Assembly: GCA_021775805.1 (NCBI GenBank)
Contig: JAJFHD010000120.1
Location: 98,469 to 162,468 of the forward strand
Reading direction: 5' to 3'
DNA length: 64,000 bases
From: Alphaproteobacteria bacterium
GTDB lineage: Bacteria > Pseudomonadota > Alphaproteobacteria > Rhizobiales > JAJFHC01
Shown: positions 9,024 to 17,338 of the stretch, one piece after another
How the letters are laid out: the number at the start of each line of letters is the position of its first letter
Numbering within the stretch: position 1 is the first letter of the stretch
Program-made: the position numbers and the translations under genes
Notes under the pieces: generated by a model
Database searches by the model: none
What the model was told of the DNA's origin: nothing
The model's input: only the letters and a program-made list of their open reading frames with translations

Positions 9024-9989
9024 CTATTTCAGCTGCTCATAGGCGGTCAGACGGCGTTGTTCCGAACCGGAACGATCATGCGTGGCAGGCGCCTGCTTTG
9101 GCGCTGAGGGAAGGAAGGCCGCGGCCGCTACCGAAATCGTATGGCGCACCACATTCATGGCGCCTTTGCCGGGCGAGTGAACCGTCATCGACGTGATTGC
9201 CGGCGCGGCGGCGATCGGGCCGTTGTCGGTCTCCGCCATGCCGCGAAGGATCAGGCTGATTTCGCCCCTGAGTTGCGATTGGGCAAGGATCTCCGTCTGT
9301 GGAATGCTCAGTTCCAGCGTCGCTGTCTTGCCGACGGCGACATTGCTTGGCTTCTCGGCATCCTTGCGTTTCGAATTCTGGTCGATCGCCAGGACCCGCA
9401 CATTGGTCAGAATCATCTTGCTGGAGAACGTCAGGACACTCTCGTTTTGTTCCCGTTTCTGTTCCTTCCACGTGAGCATCACGTCGACACGGTCCTGGGG
9501 AAGAATGAAGCCGCCGGCGCTGGTCTCGGGAGAAATGCTGACGCTGTAGGCCCGCATGCCCTGTCCAAGCGAGGCCGACATGATGCCGCCGGGCTTCTTG
9601 CTGTGGAGCTTGCGGTCGGTGATCGGCTCGCCGGCATCGATCGGACTGCGGACAAGCTGACCGGTAAAGGCGGCGAGCGCGTCAGGTGCCTTGTCCTCGG
9701 TCACGAAGCTGGGGCCGACCAGTTCCGCGGGCCATTCCTTCCAGACCAACGATTTTTTTGTGAGGCGCTTGCCCGGGTTGACGTTCACGGCGGCGACCAG
9801 CACGTTCACGGTCTGAATTTTGGGTTTGGGCGCTTCCTGTTTGACAGCAACCCGGGGCTCGCTCGTGTCGAGGTATCGGCTGGCGAGAATTGCCGTACCG
9901 GCAGCAGTCCCGAGGCTAACATACAGGACCAGCAGTCTTGTCATGCGCAGGCGCCGCGCCGATGTAGAAGCGTATGGACGTGCTTTCAT
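9024..9989 (-). CDS. cpaB: CpaB/RcpC Flp pilus assembly protein
   Basis: A 321-residue periplasmic protein of the Tad (tight adherence) secretion apparatus, thought to stabilise or gate the CpaC secretin. One N-terminal membrane anchor (about residues 17-38) precedes the SAF/RcpC region (VNVLVAAVNVNPGKRLT, KKSLVWKEWP and the PIDAGEPITDRKL segment), then the CpaB-conserved GMRAYSVSI...GGFILPQDRVDVML stretch near 150-180. Last gene of the leftward cluster tadD-like, cpaC, lipoprotein, cpaB. In the textbook order cpaB precedes cpaC; here it follows it, 195 AT-rich bases after the small lipoprotein gene, so it may have its own promoter. Confidence 0.85.
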   Translation of the reverse strand: MKARPYASTSARRLRMTRLLVLYVSLGTAAGTAILASRYLDTSEPRVAVKQEAPKPKIQTVNVLVAAVNVNPGKRLTKKSLVWKEWPAELVGPSFVTEDKAPDALAAFTGQLVRSPIDAGEPITDRKLHSKKPGGIMSASLGQGMRAYSVSISPETSAGGFILPQDRVDVMLTWKEQKREQNESVLTFSSKMILTNVRVLAIDQNSKRKDAEKPSNVAVGKTATLELSIPQTEILAQSQLRGEISLILRGMAETDNGPIAAAPAITSMTVHSPGKGAMNVVRHTISVAAAAFLPSAPKQAPATHDRSGSEQRRLTAYEQLK

Positions 9990-10184
9990 GAATCCCTCTA
10001 GCCCGACAATGTTCTTTTATCTGCCTTAGAGTTATCCAATAACCGGGTGTTTATTCCATTAATTCCACATGAATTGTTGGAATAGCGAAAATAACCAGTT
10101 TATCGAGAATATATATTGCAAGTCTATTTATAATAAAATTTGTGTAAAATTGTCCGCAACGCACTTGAGAGCAGTCGAGTCGCC

Positions 10185-10511
10185 TTAAAGTTCGTCAACC
10201 AGGCCCCGGTCCTGCTGGGGCGCATCAGAGGACGGCCCCGCCGCGGTCTCCGGTGTGGTGGCGCCTTTGCTCGAGCGGTAGACCGAGATTGCGTCAGACA
10301 TGCGTTGGCCATCAATCGTCAAGTCGGTCCGGCGCGCCGCGGGTGGCGTCATGGATGCGGCCATTTTGGCCTGGTTGGTGGCACTCGAGTTGCCGGCATC
10401 CCGGGCGATCACATCCTCCCGATAGAGGCCTCTAGAGCATCCGGTCAACAGCACAGCCAGGCCTGCCACCAGCAGAACCGGCTTCACGGAATAAGATCTG
10501 ATTGCCGTCAT
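10185..10511 (-). CDS. Small lipoprotein of the Tad pilus cluster
   Basis: A 108-residue protein with a type II signal peptide: hydrophobic segment at residues 11-22 ending in a lipobox LLTGC with the modified cysteine at 25. The mature part is short, hydrophilic and rich in Ala, Ser, Thr and Pro, with no recognised domain. It lies 9 bases downstream of cpaC and upstream of cpaB, so it is presumably an outer-membrane or periplasmic accessory of the pilus, in the position where CpaD-like lipoproteins are found in other Tad loci. It is much shorter than CpaD (about 220 residues) and shows no CpaD motif that I recognise, so its role is inferred only from position. Confidence 0.65.
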   Translation of the reverse strand: MTAIRSYSVKPVLLVAGLAVLLTGCSRGLYREDVIARDAGNSSATNQAKMAASMTPPAARRTDLTIDGQRMSDAISVYRSSKGATTPETAAGPSSDAPQQDRGLVDEL

Positions 10512-10520
10512 TTTTGCCCC

Positions 10521-11936
10521 TTACCGGACGATATGACCGACATTGTCGATCTTGTAGCCCTGCTGGTTCATGTATTCGATCACTGTCGTGGGAACCTCGA
10601 ACTGGCCGTTGAGGAACAGGTCGAAATCGTTGCCGGATTTGTTATCGTCGAACGGTGTGGCGAGTTTCTCTGGCGAGTCCAGGGGTTTCACAAGCCGTGG
10701 TGTCACGATGATCACCAGATCGGTCTCGTTCTTCTGATATTGAGCACTGCGAAACAGAGCGCCCAGCACCGGAACATCGGCGACCCAGGGCAGTTGCGAA
10801 AGGTTCTTTGTATTGTTGGTCTGGAGCAGGCCCGCCATCGCAAAGCTCTGGCCGTCCCTCAACTCAATTGTGGTTTTGGCGCGGCGTACGATCAAGCTGG
10901 GAATTTCCGTGTTGGCAACCCTGACGACCCGCGTGCTGTCAAGCTGGCTAACCTCTGGTTCGATTTCGAGGTTCACCATTCCACCCTTCAGGACGGTCGG
11001 GGTGAACAGCAGTCCGACGCCGAACTTCTTGAATTCAATGGTAATCGTGTTGTCCTGAGAGGCGACGGGGAAGGGGAATTCACCGCCGGCAAGGAAACTT
11101 GCGGTATCGCCGGAAAGGGCGACGAGATTGGGCTCGGCCAGAATACGGACGACGCCGTCCCTTTCGAGCGCACGGATGGTTACATCAAGCGTATTGACGC
11201 CGGCACCCGCAAGGCGCGTCAGAAGCGTGCCAAACGGCACGGTGCCCGTGACCAGACCGATGCCGGTTGTGAGCGTCGAATTTTTGGTTGTTCGGGACAG
11301 GTTTAGCCCAAGCTCCTTGCTCGCCGTCCGGGTCGCTTCAACAAACCGAACCTCAAGCAGAACCTGTTGTGGCGACCGGACCGTAATACTGTTGGTCACC
11401 GCGCCCGGCGCGTACTGACGGGCCACGGTAAGCGCGTTTTTCAGTGTCACGGCGTCGGCAACGCTGCCGGTCAGCATCACTCTTCCGTTCAGGTTCTTGA
11501 CGATGATGGTTTCGTCGGGGATGACTTCGTTGAGCTTGTCCTGGAGCCCCTTCATGTTGTGGGAGACCACGATATCCACGACGCCGACAAGTTCCTTGTT
11601 GGCATCGTAAAGCGAAAGGTTTGTTGTGCCGATTTTCTTGCCGAGCACATAGACCACCTTGCTCGTCATGGGGATGACATCGACAATGTCGGACGATCCA
11701 ACCACCGCCTCTGCAATTTCCTTGTCGAACTTGATGGTCTCGGATTTTCCGATCGACACAATCAGTTCGCCCACCCGCTCCACGTTGGTCAGCCGCCAGA
11801 CTTTCATTTTGGCGTGGGCCAGATCAACCAGACCTGTCGACGTCAGACCGGCCAGCAATATTATGGCCCCAAGGAAATGTTTCCAGGCGCACATGCGGCG
11901 AACGATGTTTGGGATCAGTTTGGTCACATCGAGCAC
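10521..11936 (-). CDS. cpaC: CpaC/RcpA Flp pilus secretin
   Basis: A 471-residue outer-membrane secretin that forms the pilus exit pore. The N-terminus is long and basic before a hydrophobic signal segment (about residues 20-40). The Tad-secretin N-domain follows (VGELIVSIGKSETIKFD, then VVGSSDIVDVIPMTSKVVYVLGKKIGTTNL), then a BON-like domain near 125-190 (LNEVIPDETIIVKNLNGRVMLTGSV) and the secretin domain from about 195 (RSPQQVLLEVRFVEATR) with the conserved ILAEPNLVALSGDTASFLAGGEFP and GVGLLFTPTVL segments. It abuts the TPR gene (which ends at 11937) without a gap, so the two are co-translated. Length is usual for CpaC. Confidence 0.92.
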   Translation of the reverse strand: MLDVTKLIPNIVRRMCAWKHFLGAIILLAGLTSTGLVDLAHAKMKVWRLTNVERVGELIVSIGKSETIKFDKEIAEAVVGSSDIVDVIPMTSKVVYVLGKKIGTTNLSLYDANKELVGVVDIVVSHNMKGLQDKLNEVIPDETIIVKNLNGRVMLTGSVADAVTLKNALTVARQYAPGAVTNSITVRSPQQVLLEVRFVEATRTASKELGLNLSRTTKNSTLTTGIGLVTGTVPFGTLLTRLAGAGVNTLDVTIRALERDGVVRILAEPNLVALSGDTASFLAGGEFPFPVASQDNTITIEFKKFGVGLLFTPTVLKGGMVNLEIEPEVSQLDSTRVVRVANTEIPSLIVRRAKTTIELRDGQSFAMAGLLQTNNTKNLSQLPWVADVPVLGALFRSAQYQKNETDLVIIVTPRLVKPLDSPEKLATPFDDNKSGNDFDLFLNGQFEVPTTVIEYMNQQGYKIDNVGHIVR

Positions 11937-12461
11937 CTATCCGCCCCGTTTTCCACCCGTGCTGCGCACGGCCGCCAGCAGGGCAATGTTACTTTGTATT
12001 CTTGGGTCCGCGTCGTCGAGACGACTGGCCTTCTGCAGCGTCTTGTCGGCCTTGTTCAGCTTGCCGCGCAGGATGTAGGAGAACCCAAGATTGTTCCAGA
12101 CAACCGGCGACTTTGGCGCCAGTCTGATTGCGCGGCGATAGGCCTTGTCGGCCTCGTCGAAGCGCGACAACCGGTCATATGAAGCCGCGAGGCCAAGCCA
12201 TGTGTCGGCATTAGTGGGATTTTCCGCCAAAGCGTCCCGAAAGGCCCTTTCGGACAGGCCGTAGTCGCCGCTCTGGAAATGGCGCACGCCCTTGTCATGG
12301 GCTTCGCTTGAAACAGGAATTATATCGGCAGGCGTGTCGGCGGACGTTCCCGACCCCGCAAAACGTAGTGGTCCAAGCATGCAGCCAGACACAGCAAGCA
12401 TTAAACTCAGAAACGCTACCTTCAGGCATAACGCCCTGATACTGTTATACAAACCGAACAT
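11937..12461 (-). CDS. TadD-like TPR lipoprotein
   Basis: A 174-residue lipoprotein (ATG at 12461; an in-frame start five codons upstream at 12476 is also possible). The hydrophobic segment ends in a lipobox VSGC near residue 27. Three tetratricopeptide repeats follow: HDKGVRHFQSGDYGLSERAF, ADTWLGLAASYDRLSRFDEA and PVVWNNLGFSYILRGKLNKA. TadD-type TPR lipoproteins help assemble the secretin in the outer membrane, which fits its place as first gene of this operon, immediately before cpaC. It is shorter than the classical TadD, so the name is by architecture and position. Confidence 0.75.
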   Translation of the reverse strand: MFGLYNSIRALCLKVAFLSLMLAVSGCMLGPLRFAGSGTSADTPADIIPVSSEAHDKGVRHFQSGDYGLSERAFRDALAENPTNADTWLGLAASYDRLSRFDEADKAYRRAIRLAPKSPVVWNNLGFSYILRGKLNKADKTLQKASRLDDADPRIQSNIALLAAVRSTGGKRGG

Positions 12462-13016
12462 GGCCCCCCAACTCACCCTGGGCTAACTAATTTCCCGATC
12501 AATTCCGCGAAGATTTTCGGGTTGCAACCGCATCCTGCCCCAAATTACCCATATACCTCAGGCTTGCCGACCATACGGGAAGGCATGAAGACACGTATGT
12601 GAACGCACGGCCTAAGCCGCAGTGTTTACGCTTACTGTACTGAAATACTTGACTAATTTACTAGCCGGACTGTCCGGCTGAAATACAATTGGCCGCCGCT
12701 TATTGTTGTATTCGTCCAGGTTCTTGGCCTCTCACCCTGACGCGGCAAGTGTTCCACCTTTGCGCCCGCGCGGCAATAATCATGTGGCCAAATTTTGGCG
12801 TCTGTGGATAACTTTCAAGGCGCGTAGAAATACATTTGTACGCGTAACAGGTTACGCGGAAGCGGCGATTTATCAAAAGACTCGCGGAGGCATCCGACTT
12901 GGTGCTTTAATCCAGCGATTACGCGTTTACCATAAAAGTTAATATTTCGTGACCAAGGCCGATTCTTTTTACATGATCGATTTTTGGCGGTGAAAGGCGG
13001 ACCAAATGAGGGGCAG
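12462..13016. other. Divergent intergenic region with two inverted repeats
   Basis: No convincing gene lies in these 555 bases between the Tad operon and the rightward gene at 13017. Two perfect inverted repeats stand out: 12663-12679 (AGCCGGA, loop CTG, TCCGGCT) and 12841-12858 (CGCGTAAC-AG-GTTACGCG). The second has the form of a dimeric regulator site. The right part, near 12900-12980, is AT-rich and may contain the promoter of the downstream gene. Confidence 0.6.
12841..12858. promoter_or_regulatory. Perfect 8-2-8 palindrome, candidate operator
   Basis: CGCGTAAC-AG-GTTACGCG is a perfect inverted repeat with a two-base centre in the intergenic region, 158 bases before the start at 13017. 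A related half (GATTACGCGTTTACC) recurs at about 12917. Symmetry and location suggest a site for a dimeric regulator; the regulator is unknown. Confidence 0.4.
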
Positions 13017-13847
13017 ATGATCCGTTGCATTGAAAATCCACTGACAGCGGCACGTGCCATTATCAGTCTTGAACGACGGGCGCAGGAAGCAGGAATGCGC
13101 CTGAGCCTGGAGACTGATTTCCGCAAATTCGTCGAGACCAGAGACGCTGCGCGTCCCGGTGAGAAGGTCTCCGCGATGTTCGACCCGGACTGTACCCATG
13201 ATCTGAGCGAGGGGCGGGCGATCTGGCTGCATGGTGTCGACCCGGATGGCCGGACACTGACGATGCAGGCGGCGCGAATGGACTGGATCGATTCAAATCT
13301 CGCCTCCTGGGTGATGCCCTGGATGTCGTCGCTCTACAAGATGAGGGGCGACGTGGTGGAACCGGCGAGCTACCGGTCCATGCACAATTCGATCGCCGAG
13401 AAGATGAAGGACAACGTGGTCTACCACGGCGAATTCTGGCTGGATCAGGACTATCGTGGCCGCAAAGGCGGCAATCTGCTCGGTGTTCTGCCAAGGCTTT
13501 GTCTGTTGCTTGTTTATGTTCGCTGGAATCCGGACTACGTTTGGGGGCTGGTGGATGACGATTTTGCAGCCCGTGGCGGCGCCATCCGTATGGGCTACAC
13601 CGCGCAGCAGCCATCCGGCCTGATGTGGCAGCATGAACCGCAGGGGGCATCGAAGAACGAAACCATGTCGTGCTGCGAAAACCGCGATCTGGCGTTCCTG
13701 GCCGACTTTGAAGGCGACAATATCAACGACTGGTCGACACGGTCGTTCTCACAGGAACCGAGGTTGGTTACAGCGGTTCAGTCCGACAGTGTCGTTACGC
13801 GGGATCCAGCGGCACAACACTCGGAACAAGCTGCGAAGTCACCGTAA
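13017..13847 (+). CDS. Uncharacterised protein, Trp/Met-rich
   Basis: I do not recognise this 276-residue protein. Start 13017 is chosen for GAGGGGC five to eleven bases upstream; a TTG start 33 bases earlier is less likely. No signal peptide or membrane segment except a mildly hydrophobic run near 160-175 (VLPRLCLLLVYVRW). The chain shows an acidic-aromatic central part (RMDWIDSNLASWVMPWMSSLYKM; GEFWLDQDY) and a possibly disordered C-terminus rich in Ser, Gln and Asp. Its last 53 bases overlap the 3' end of the convergent gene at 13795-14616, which is unusual. The palindrome at 12841 and two XRE genes nearby suggest a small regulated unit. Confidence 0.6.
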   Translation: MIRCIENPLTAARAIISLERRAQEAGMRLSLETDFRKFVETRDAARPGEKVSAMFDPDCTHDLSEGRAIWLHGVDPDGRTLTMQAARMDWIDSNLASWVMPWMSSLYKMRGDVVEPASYRSMHNSIAEKMKDNVVYHGEFWLDQDYRGRKGGNLLGVLPRLCLLLVYVRWNPDYVWGLVDDDFAARGGAIRMGYTAQQPSGLMWQHEPQGASKNETMSCCENRDLAFLADFEGDNINDWSTRSFSQEPRLVTAVQSDSVVTRDPAAQHSEQAAKSP

Positions 13848-14616
13848 CGCCAATCGGTTGCGGGCCCGAACACAAGGGCTGAATGATCCGCTGATAGGGC
13901 GTCCACATGACGCCTTCATTAGGCGTGCTGACGGACGCCACCACGAAGTCGTAATAGGGCACACCAGTGCTCAATACCTCGAAATAGGGCGGCACCACGA
14001 GACGATCGTAGTCGCTGTCCTGATGCGGCGTGGTCGATGTTCCGATCGCCTTTTTCATCCAGTCCTCGCCCATGACCTGCACCAGTCCGGCGTGGGGACC
14101 GGCGTCGATCATCACGAACGTGTCTTTGGCCGAGTCGTATTCATAAAGAAGCTGATGCTGGCGGATCTCGCTCAACGGCGCTTCGAGCGCCTTGCGGATC
14201 AGGGGCGCCATGTCTTCGGTCTGGCGGATATCGCGGCGTTCCACGAAAACGGTGGATTTGATCGACGATCCGCGGGAACTCTGGAGCTCCTTGATCCGGA
14301 TCTTGGCTTCTTCGGGGCTGCGGTAGTCTTCGAACGCCCACCCCGACTTGTAGAATTCAATGCGGAATGGCGCCGTCAGTTCATCCAGATAATCCAGCAC
14401 GATCGCCAGCGACACCGCATTGGCCTTCTCCACATCCCACTTGATGAGGGATCCGGATTTTGTATGGCGCACATACATGAGCCCGAACGTCCTGAACGGG
14501 AGGTCAAGGTCGCTGAAAGGGTGCATGCCCGATGTCTTTGGCAGAGTCAGAACGATCCCCCGGTCGAGCCACCAGGTTCCATGCGGTATGTGAAGGGATC
14601 GGTCCAGAGCGAGCAT
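13795..14616 (-). CDS. Uncharacterised protein, possible PAS-like C-terminal region
   Basis: A 273-residue soluble protein that I cannot name. The N-terminal part (residues 1-100) is mixed alpha/beta with FRTFGLMYVRHTKSG and FRIEFYKSGWAFEDYRS; the C-terminal part (from about 165, LLYEYDSAKDTFVMIDAG... DYDRLVVPPYFEVLSTGVPYYDFVVASV) looks like a strand-rich sensor fold and could be PAS-like, which is a guess from pattern. It begins 4 bases after the stop of the XRE gene at 14621-14902, so both are in one leftward unit with the second XRE gene further upstream. Its 3' end overlaps the rightward gene 13017-13847 by 53 bases. Confidence 0.55.
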   Translation of the reverse strand: MLALDRSLHIPHGTWWLDRGIVLTLPKTSGMHPFSDLDLPFRTFGLMYVRHTKSGSLIKWDVEKANAVSLAIVLDYLDELTAPFRIEFYKSGWAFEDYRSPEEAKIRIKELQSSRGSSIKSTVFVERRDIRQTEDMAPLIRKALEAPLSEIRQHQLLYEYDSAKDTFVMIDAGPHAGLVQVMGEDWMKKAIGTSTTPHQDSDYDRLVVPPYFEVLSTGVPYYDFVVASVSTPNEGVMWTPYQRIIQPLCSGPQPIGVTVTSQLVPSVVPLDPA

Positions 14617-14620
14617 GATA

Positions 14621-14902
14621 CTAGCCGGCGAGCATCCGGCTCATTTGCTTGGCGATCGTGAAGGTGCGCTGGGCTTCCTGTTCGGCAGGCTTCATCTGGC
14701 CGCCGAACAAAGTTGGCAAATCCACGTTGAGCACCAGTGCCAGGGAAACGATTTCCATGTAAAGCCCGTCTATGTCGCCAATCTCGATCTTCTCGATTGT
14801 TGCCGGAGAAATCTCGACCATCTTTGACAATTGGTCGATTGAATACCCATTCAAAAGTCTGGTTCGGGCCAGTTCGAGCCCGATCATTGTGTTTCTATCC
14901 AT
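14621..14902 (-). CDS. Small XRE-family HTH regulator
   Basis: A 93-residue protein (ATG at 14902; GTG at 14926 would add eight residues). The helix-turn-helix is clear: LELARTRLLNGYSIDQLSKMVEISPATIEKIEIGD, with the family's conserved QLSK...S..TI.K.E spacing, and a helix after it ending VDLPTLF. The C-terminal 30 residues are charged. Directly upstream of, and nearly abutting, the unknown gene at 13795-14616, so it probably controls this unit and possibly the convergent gene. About 66 bases separate it from the next XRE gene. Confidence 0.72.
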   Translation of the reverse strand: MDRNTMIGLELARTRLLNGYSIDQLSKMVEISPATIEKIEIGDIDGLYMEIVSLALVLNVDLPTLFGGQMKPAEQEAQRTFTIAKQMSRMLAG

Positions 14903-14968
14903 AGACGTGATTCCCAATGCCGCCACGATTCATCTCAGACTCTTGAGCATTTTGCCATATGCCACGTA

Positions 14969-15448
14969 CTATTCACCTATTTTCTGAAGATCTCGTATAT
15001 AATTCATTACATCGTCGAATTCTTTTGAAGAATCTGTTTCCAAAGTGCTTGAACGCCTTGCGATGCCCAGGGCGATGGGCGTCACCTTGTCTGCTGTAAG
15101 GTGGAGAAAACCGTTGTCTATCAATGTCTTAAGCATGCTTTCCGCAGCCCTGAAGGTGTTTTCGAAGTGTTGGTCGGAGTCAACGGAAGCAATCGTATCT
15201 ACGCCAGCCAAAGCGAGAATTTCGGCTTTCGTGATCGGCGGAGTGCCGAGTCCTTCGAAAATCGGCACGAGTTTTGTGACCAGATCAAGCGGCAAGAACC
15301 GTCTCCCGTAGTTTTCGGACAATTCGTACCGCTGCACGGACGATCCCTTGGAAAAATCGAGGAGAGGTGCAAGTTTGTCCCTGGAAAACCGCGCCCGTTC
15401 ACGCAAAGAACGTAATCTTAACGCAGGGTCGAAGTCAGGTTTGTTCAT
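14969..15448 (-). CDS. XRE-family HTH regulator with C-terminal extension
   Basis: A 159-residue protein with an N-terminal HTH (PALRLRSLRERARFSRDKLAPLLDF...SSVQRYE) in which the arginine-rich first helix and the SVQRYE end of the recognition helix follow the Cro/C1 pattern. A middle segment (PLDLVTKLVPIFEGLGTPPITKAEILALAG) resembles the tail of phage-type repressors, and the rest is helical without the Ser-Lys protease motif of LexA/CI. The ATG at 15448 lies in front of AT-rich DNA (15449-15540) with several TTTACG and GTAAA segments that could be autoregulatory sites. It is divergent from the tartrate-dehydrogenase-type gene, whose promoter shares that region. Confidence 0.68.
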   Translation of the reverse strand: MNKPDFDPALRLRSLRERARFSRDKLAPLLDFSKGSSVQRYELSENYGRRFLPLDLVTKLVPIFEGLGTPPITKAEILALAGVDTIASVDSDQHFENTFRAAESMLKTLIDNGFLHLTADKVTPIALGIARRSSTLETDSSKEFDDVMNYIRDLQKIGE

Positions 15449-15619
15449 TTTACGCACTTTTTACAGATGTATTACGTGCTTCATGTGTAGCATTTTACGT
15501 GAAAAATGTAAATATCGGATTTTTCATGACGCCGGACACGGCTTGGATGGCAATTGCGTTGCGGCGGGCGGTGCCGTAAACACTATCCGGGTTCACCGGA
15601 ATTGGGGAAAAACGAAAGC

Positions 15620-16696
15620 ATGTCACAGTCGAAACGGTTTGAAATTGCCCTGATTCCCGGAGACGGCATCGGGACTGAAGTCATGCCCGAGGCGCTCAGC
15701 GTCCTGGAGGCGGCCGGAGCCCGTTTCGGCTTTGAATGCTCCTTCGAGGAGTTTCCCTGGAGTTGCCGTCACTACACCAAAACCGGCAAGATGATGCCGG
15801 ACGGCGGCGTCGACCATGTCAAGGCAATGGATGCGATCCTTCTTGGCGCGGTCGGATTTCCGGGGGTTCCCGATCACGTATCGCTTTGGGGTCTGCTCAT
15901 TCCATTGCGCCGGGACCTCAAGCAATACGTCAATCTGCGCCCGGTTCGCCTGTTGCGCGGGACCAGTTCACCGCTGGCGGGCCGCGGTGCCGACGATATC
16001 AACATGATCATCGTGCGCGAGAACAACGAAGGCGAGTATTCCGAAATAGGCGGCAGGCTTTACGAAGGGACCGAGGACGAGGTCGTCGTACAGCAATCGG
16101 TTTTCACGCGCCGTGGCGTCGACCGAATTCTGAAATACGCCTTCGAAGTGGCTCAGACACGCCCCCGACGTCATGTCACGTCCGCGACAAAATCCAACGG
16201 CATCATCCACACCATGCCCTATTGGGACGAGCGGTTCGCAGCCATGTCGGCCAACTATCCGGATGTGGAAACCGCTCAGTTCCACATTGATATCCTGACA
16301 GCACAGTTCGTTCAGAATCCCGACTGGTTCGATGTCGTCGTCGGATCGAACCTGTTCGGCGATATCCTGTCTGATCTGGGTCCCGCGGTCGCCGGCAGCA
16401 TAGGGATCGCTCCATCGGCCAACATTAACCCCGAACGGGACTATCCCTCGATGTTTGAACCGGTCCACGGGTCGGCCCCCGACATAGCCGGCAAGGGCAT
16501 CGCCAATCCGGTCGCCATGATCTGGTCGGCGGCGATGATGCTCGAACATCTTGGCGAAGCCGAAGCTGCCAGTGCCATTGAGGCCGCCATCGAGACCGTA
16601 TTCGAAGACGAGGCTTCCAGAACAGCCGACATGGGCGGTCGGGCAACGACTCAGGAATGCGGCCGGGCCATTGCTGAAGTCTTGCGGGCGGGGTGA
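15620..16696 (+). CDS. Tartrate dehydrogenase/decarboxylase family (isopropylmalate dehydrogenase fold)
   Basis: A 358-residue NAD-dependent beta-decarboxylating dehydrogenase. The N-terminal IALIPGDGIGTEVMPEAL and the substrate loop LWGLLIPLRRDLKQYVNLRPVRLL are followed by MIIVRENNEGEYSEIGGR, the catalytic Tyr/Lys region (SATKSNGI) and the metal-binding DILSDLGPAVAGSIGIAPSANI. The segment YEGTEDEVVVQQSVFTRRGVDRI and the lack of LeuB-type residues at the gamma-carboxylate site match tartrate/D-malate dehydrogenases rather than LeuB. Start at 15620 is set by homology at the N-terminus (SKRFEIALIPGDG). It oxidises tartrate or D-malate in that family; leuCD genes are absent here, in line with a catabolic role. 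Confidence 0.85.
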   Translation: MSQSKRFEIALIPGDGIGTEVMPEALSVLEAAGARFGFECSFEEFPWSCRHYTKTGKMMPDGGVDHVKAMDAILLGAVGFPGVPDHVSLWGLLIPLRRDLKQYVNLRPVRLLRGTSSPLAGRGADDINMIIVRENNEGEYSEIGGRLYEGTEDEVVVQQSVFTRRGVDRILKYAFEVAQTRPRRHVTSATKSNGIIHTMPYWDERFAAMSANYPDVETAQFHIDILTAQFVQNPDWFDVVVGSNLFGDILSDLGPAVAGSIGIAPSANINPERDYPSMFEPVHGSAPDIAGKGIANPVAMIWSAAMMLEHLGEAEAASAIEAAIETVFEDEASRTADMGGRATTQECGRAIAEVLRAG

Positions 16697-16726
16697 TGTT
16701 CGCTCCGCGACAGCCGTTCCCTGAGA

Positions 16727-17338
16727 TTATTCGCCTACGGGCATCGTCTTTATCAAAGCGCTCATCTGGGTGCGGGCGCCGTACCAGGCGTCAAGTCCGG
16801 GGTGGCCCCGGCGCCAGTCGAGATCGTCAAGCGCGTGGTCAGCCAGGCCCAGGGCACACGCGAGCACGATCGCTGAAAAGTCCCATCTCTGGCTGTGCAG
16901 GACAGCATTCTGGACGCGGATCTCAAGCCAGTCGAGACAACGTTCGGCCCGGGCCGCTTCGACTTCGAGCAGCAACGGCGAGCGTTCTTCCGGCAGTCTG
17001 CGGTTCTCCCTGGCCCAGACCGCCAGTCCGTCGAGAAATCCGGTAATGGTGCCCTCAAGGCCGATCTCCTGCCACTTGTCCACATGCCTGGCCGGGAAAA
17101 ACCGTTTCAGCCCCATGAACTCGTCGAAATAGACGCAGATATGGCGGGCCTCGGAAATCACGAGATCGCCGAAGACCAGTGTCGGCACCCGGCAAACCGG
17201 GCTGAAATCGAGCAATGGATTGTCAGGCGAACGATTGCTCACATAGATGTGCTCGATCCGCTCCGCCAATCCGATTTCGATTGCCGCGACCCGTGCAATC
17301 CTGGCGTAGGGCGAATCCGCGGTGATGAACATCTTCAT
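16727..17338 (-). CDS. Glutathione S-transferase family protein
   Basis: A 203-residue cytosolic protein. The thioredoxin-like N-terminal domain (residues 1-75) begins MKMFITADSPYARIARVAAIE with the catalytic-position Ser in SPYAR, the cis-proline turn in RVPTLVF near 50 and SEARHICVYFD near 63-73. The all-helical C-terminal domain follows (SAIVLACALGLADHAL). The start at 17338 is chosen because ATG overlaps the TGA of the upstream HAD gene (ATGA), indicating coupling. It probably acts on glutathione conjugates; no substrate can be named. It converges on the tartrate-dehydrogenase-type gene, 30 bases apart. Confidence 0.82.
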   Translation of the reverse strand: MKMFITADSPYARIARVAAIEIGLAERIEHIYVSNRSPDNPLLDFSPVCRVPTLVFGDLVISEARHICVYFDEFMGLKRFFPARHVDKWQEIGLEGTITGFLDGLAVWARENRRLPEERSPLLLEVEAARAERCLDWLEIRVQNAVLHSQRWDFSAIVLACALGLADHALDDLDWRRGHPGLDAWYGARTQMSALIKTMPVGE

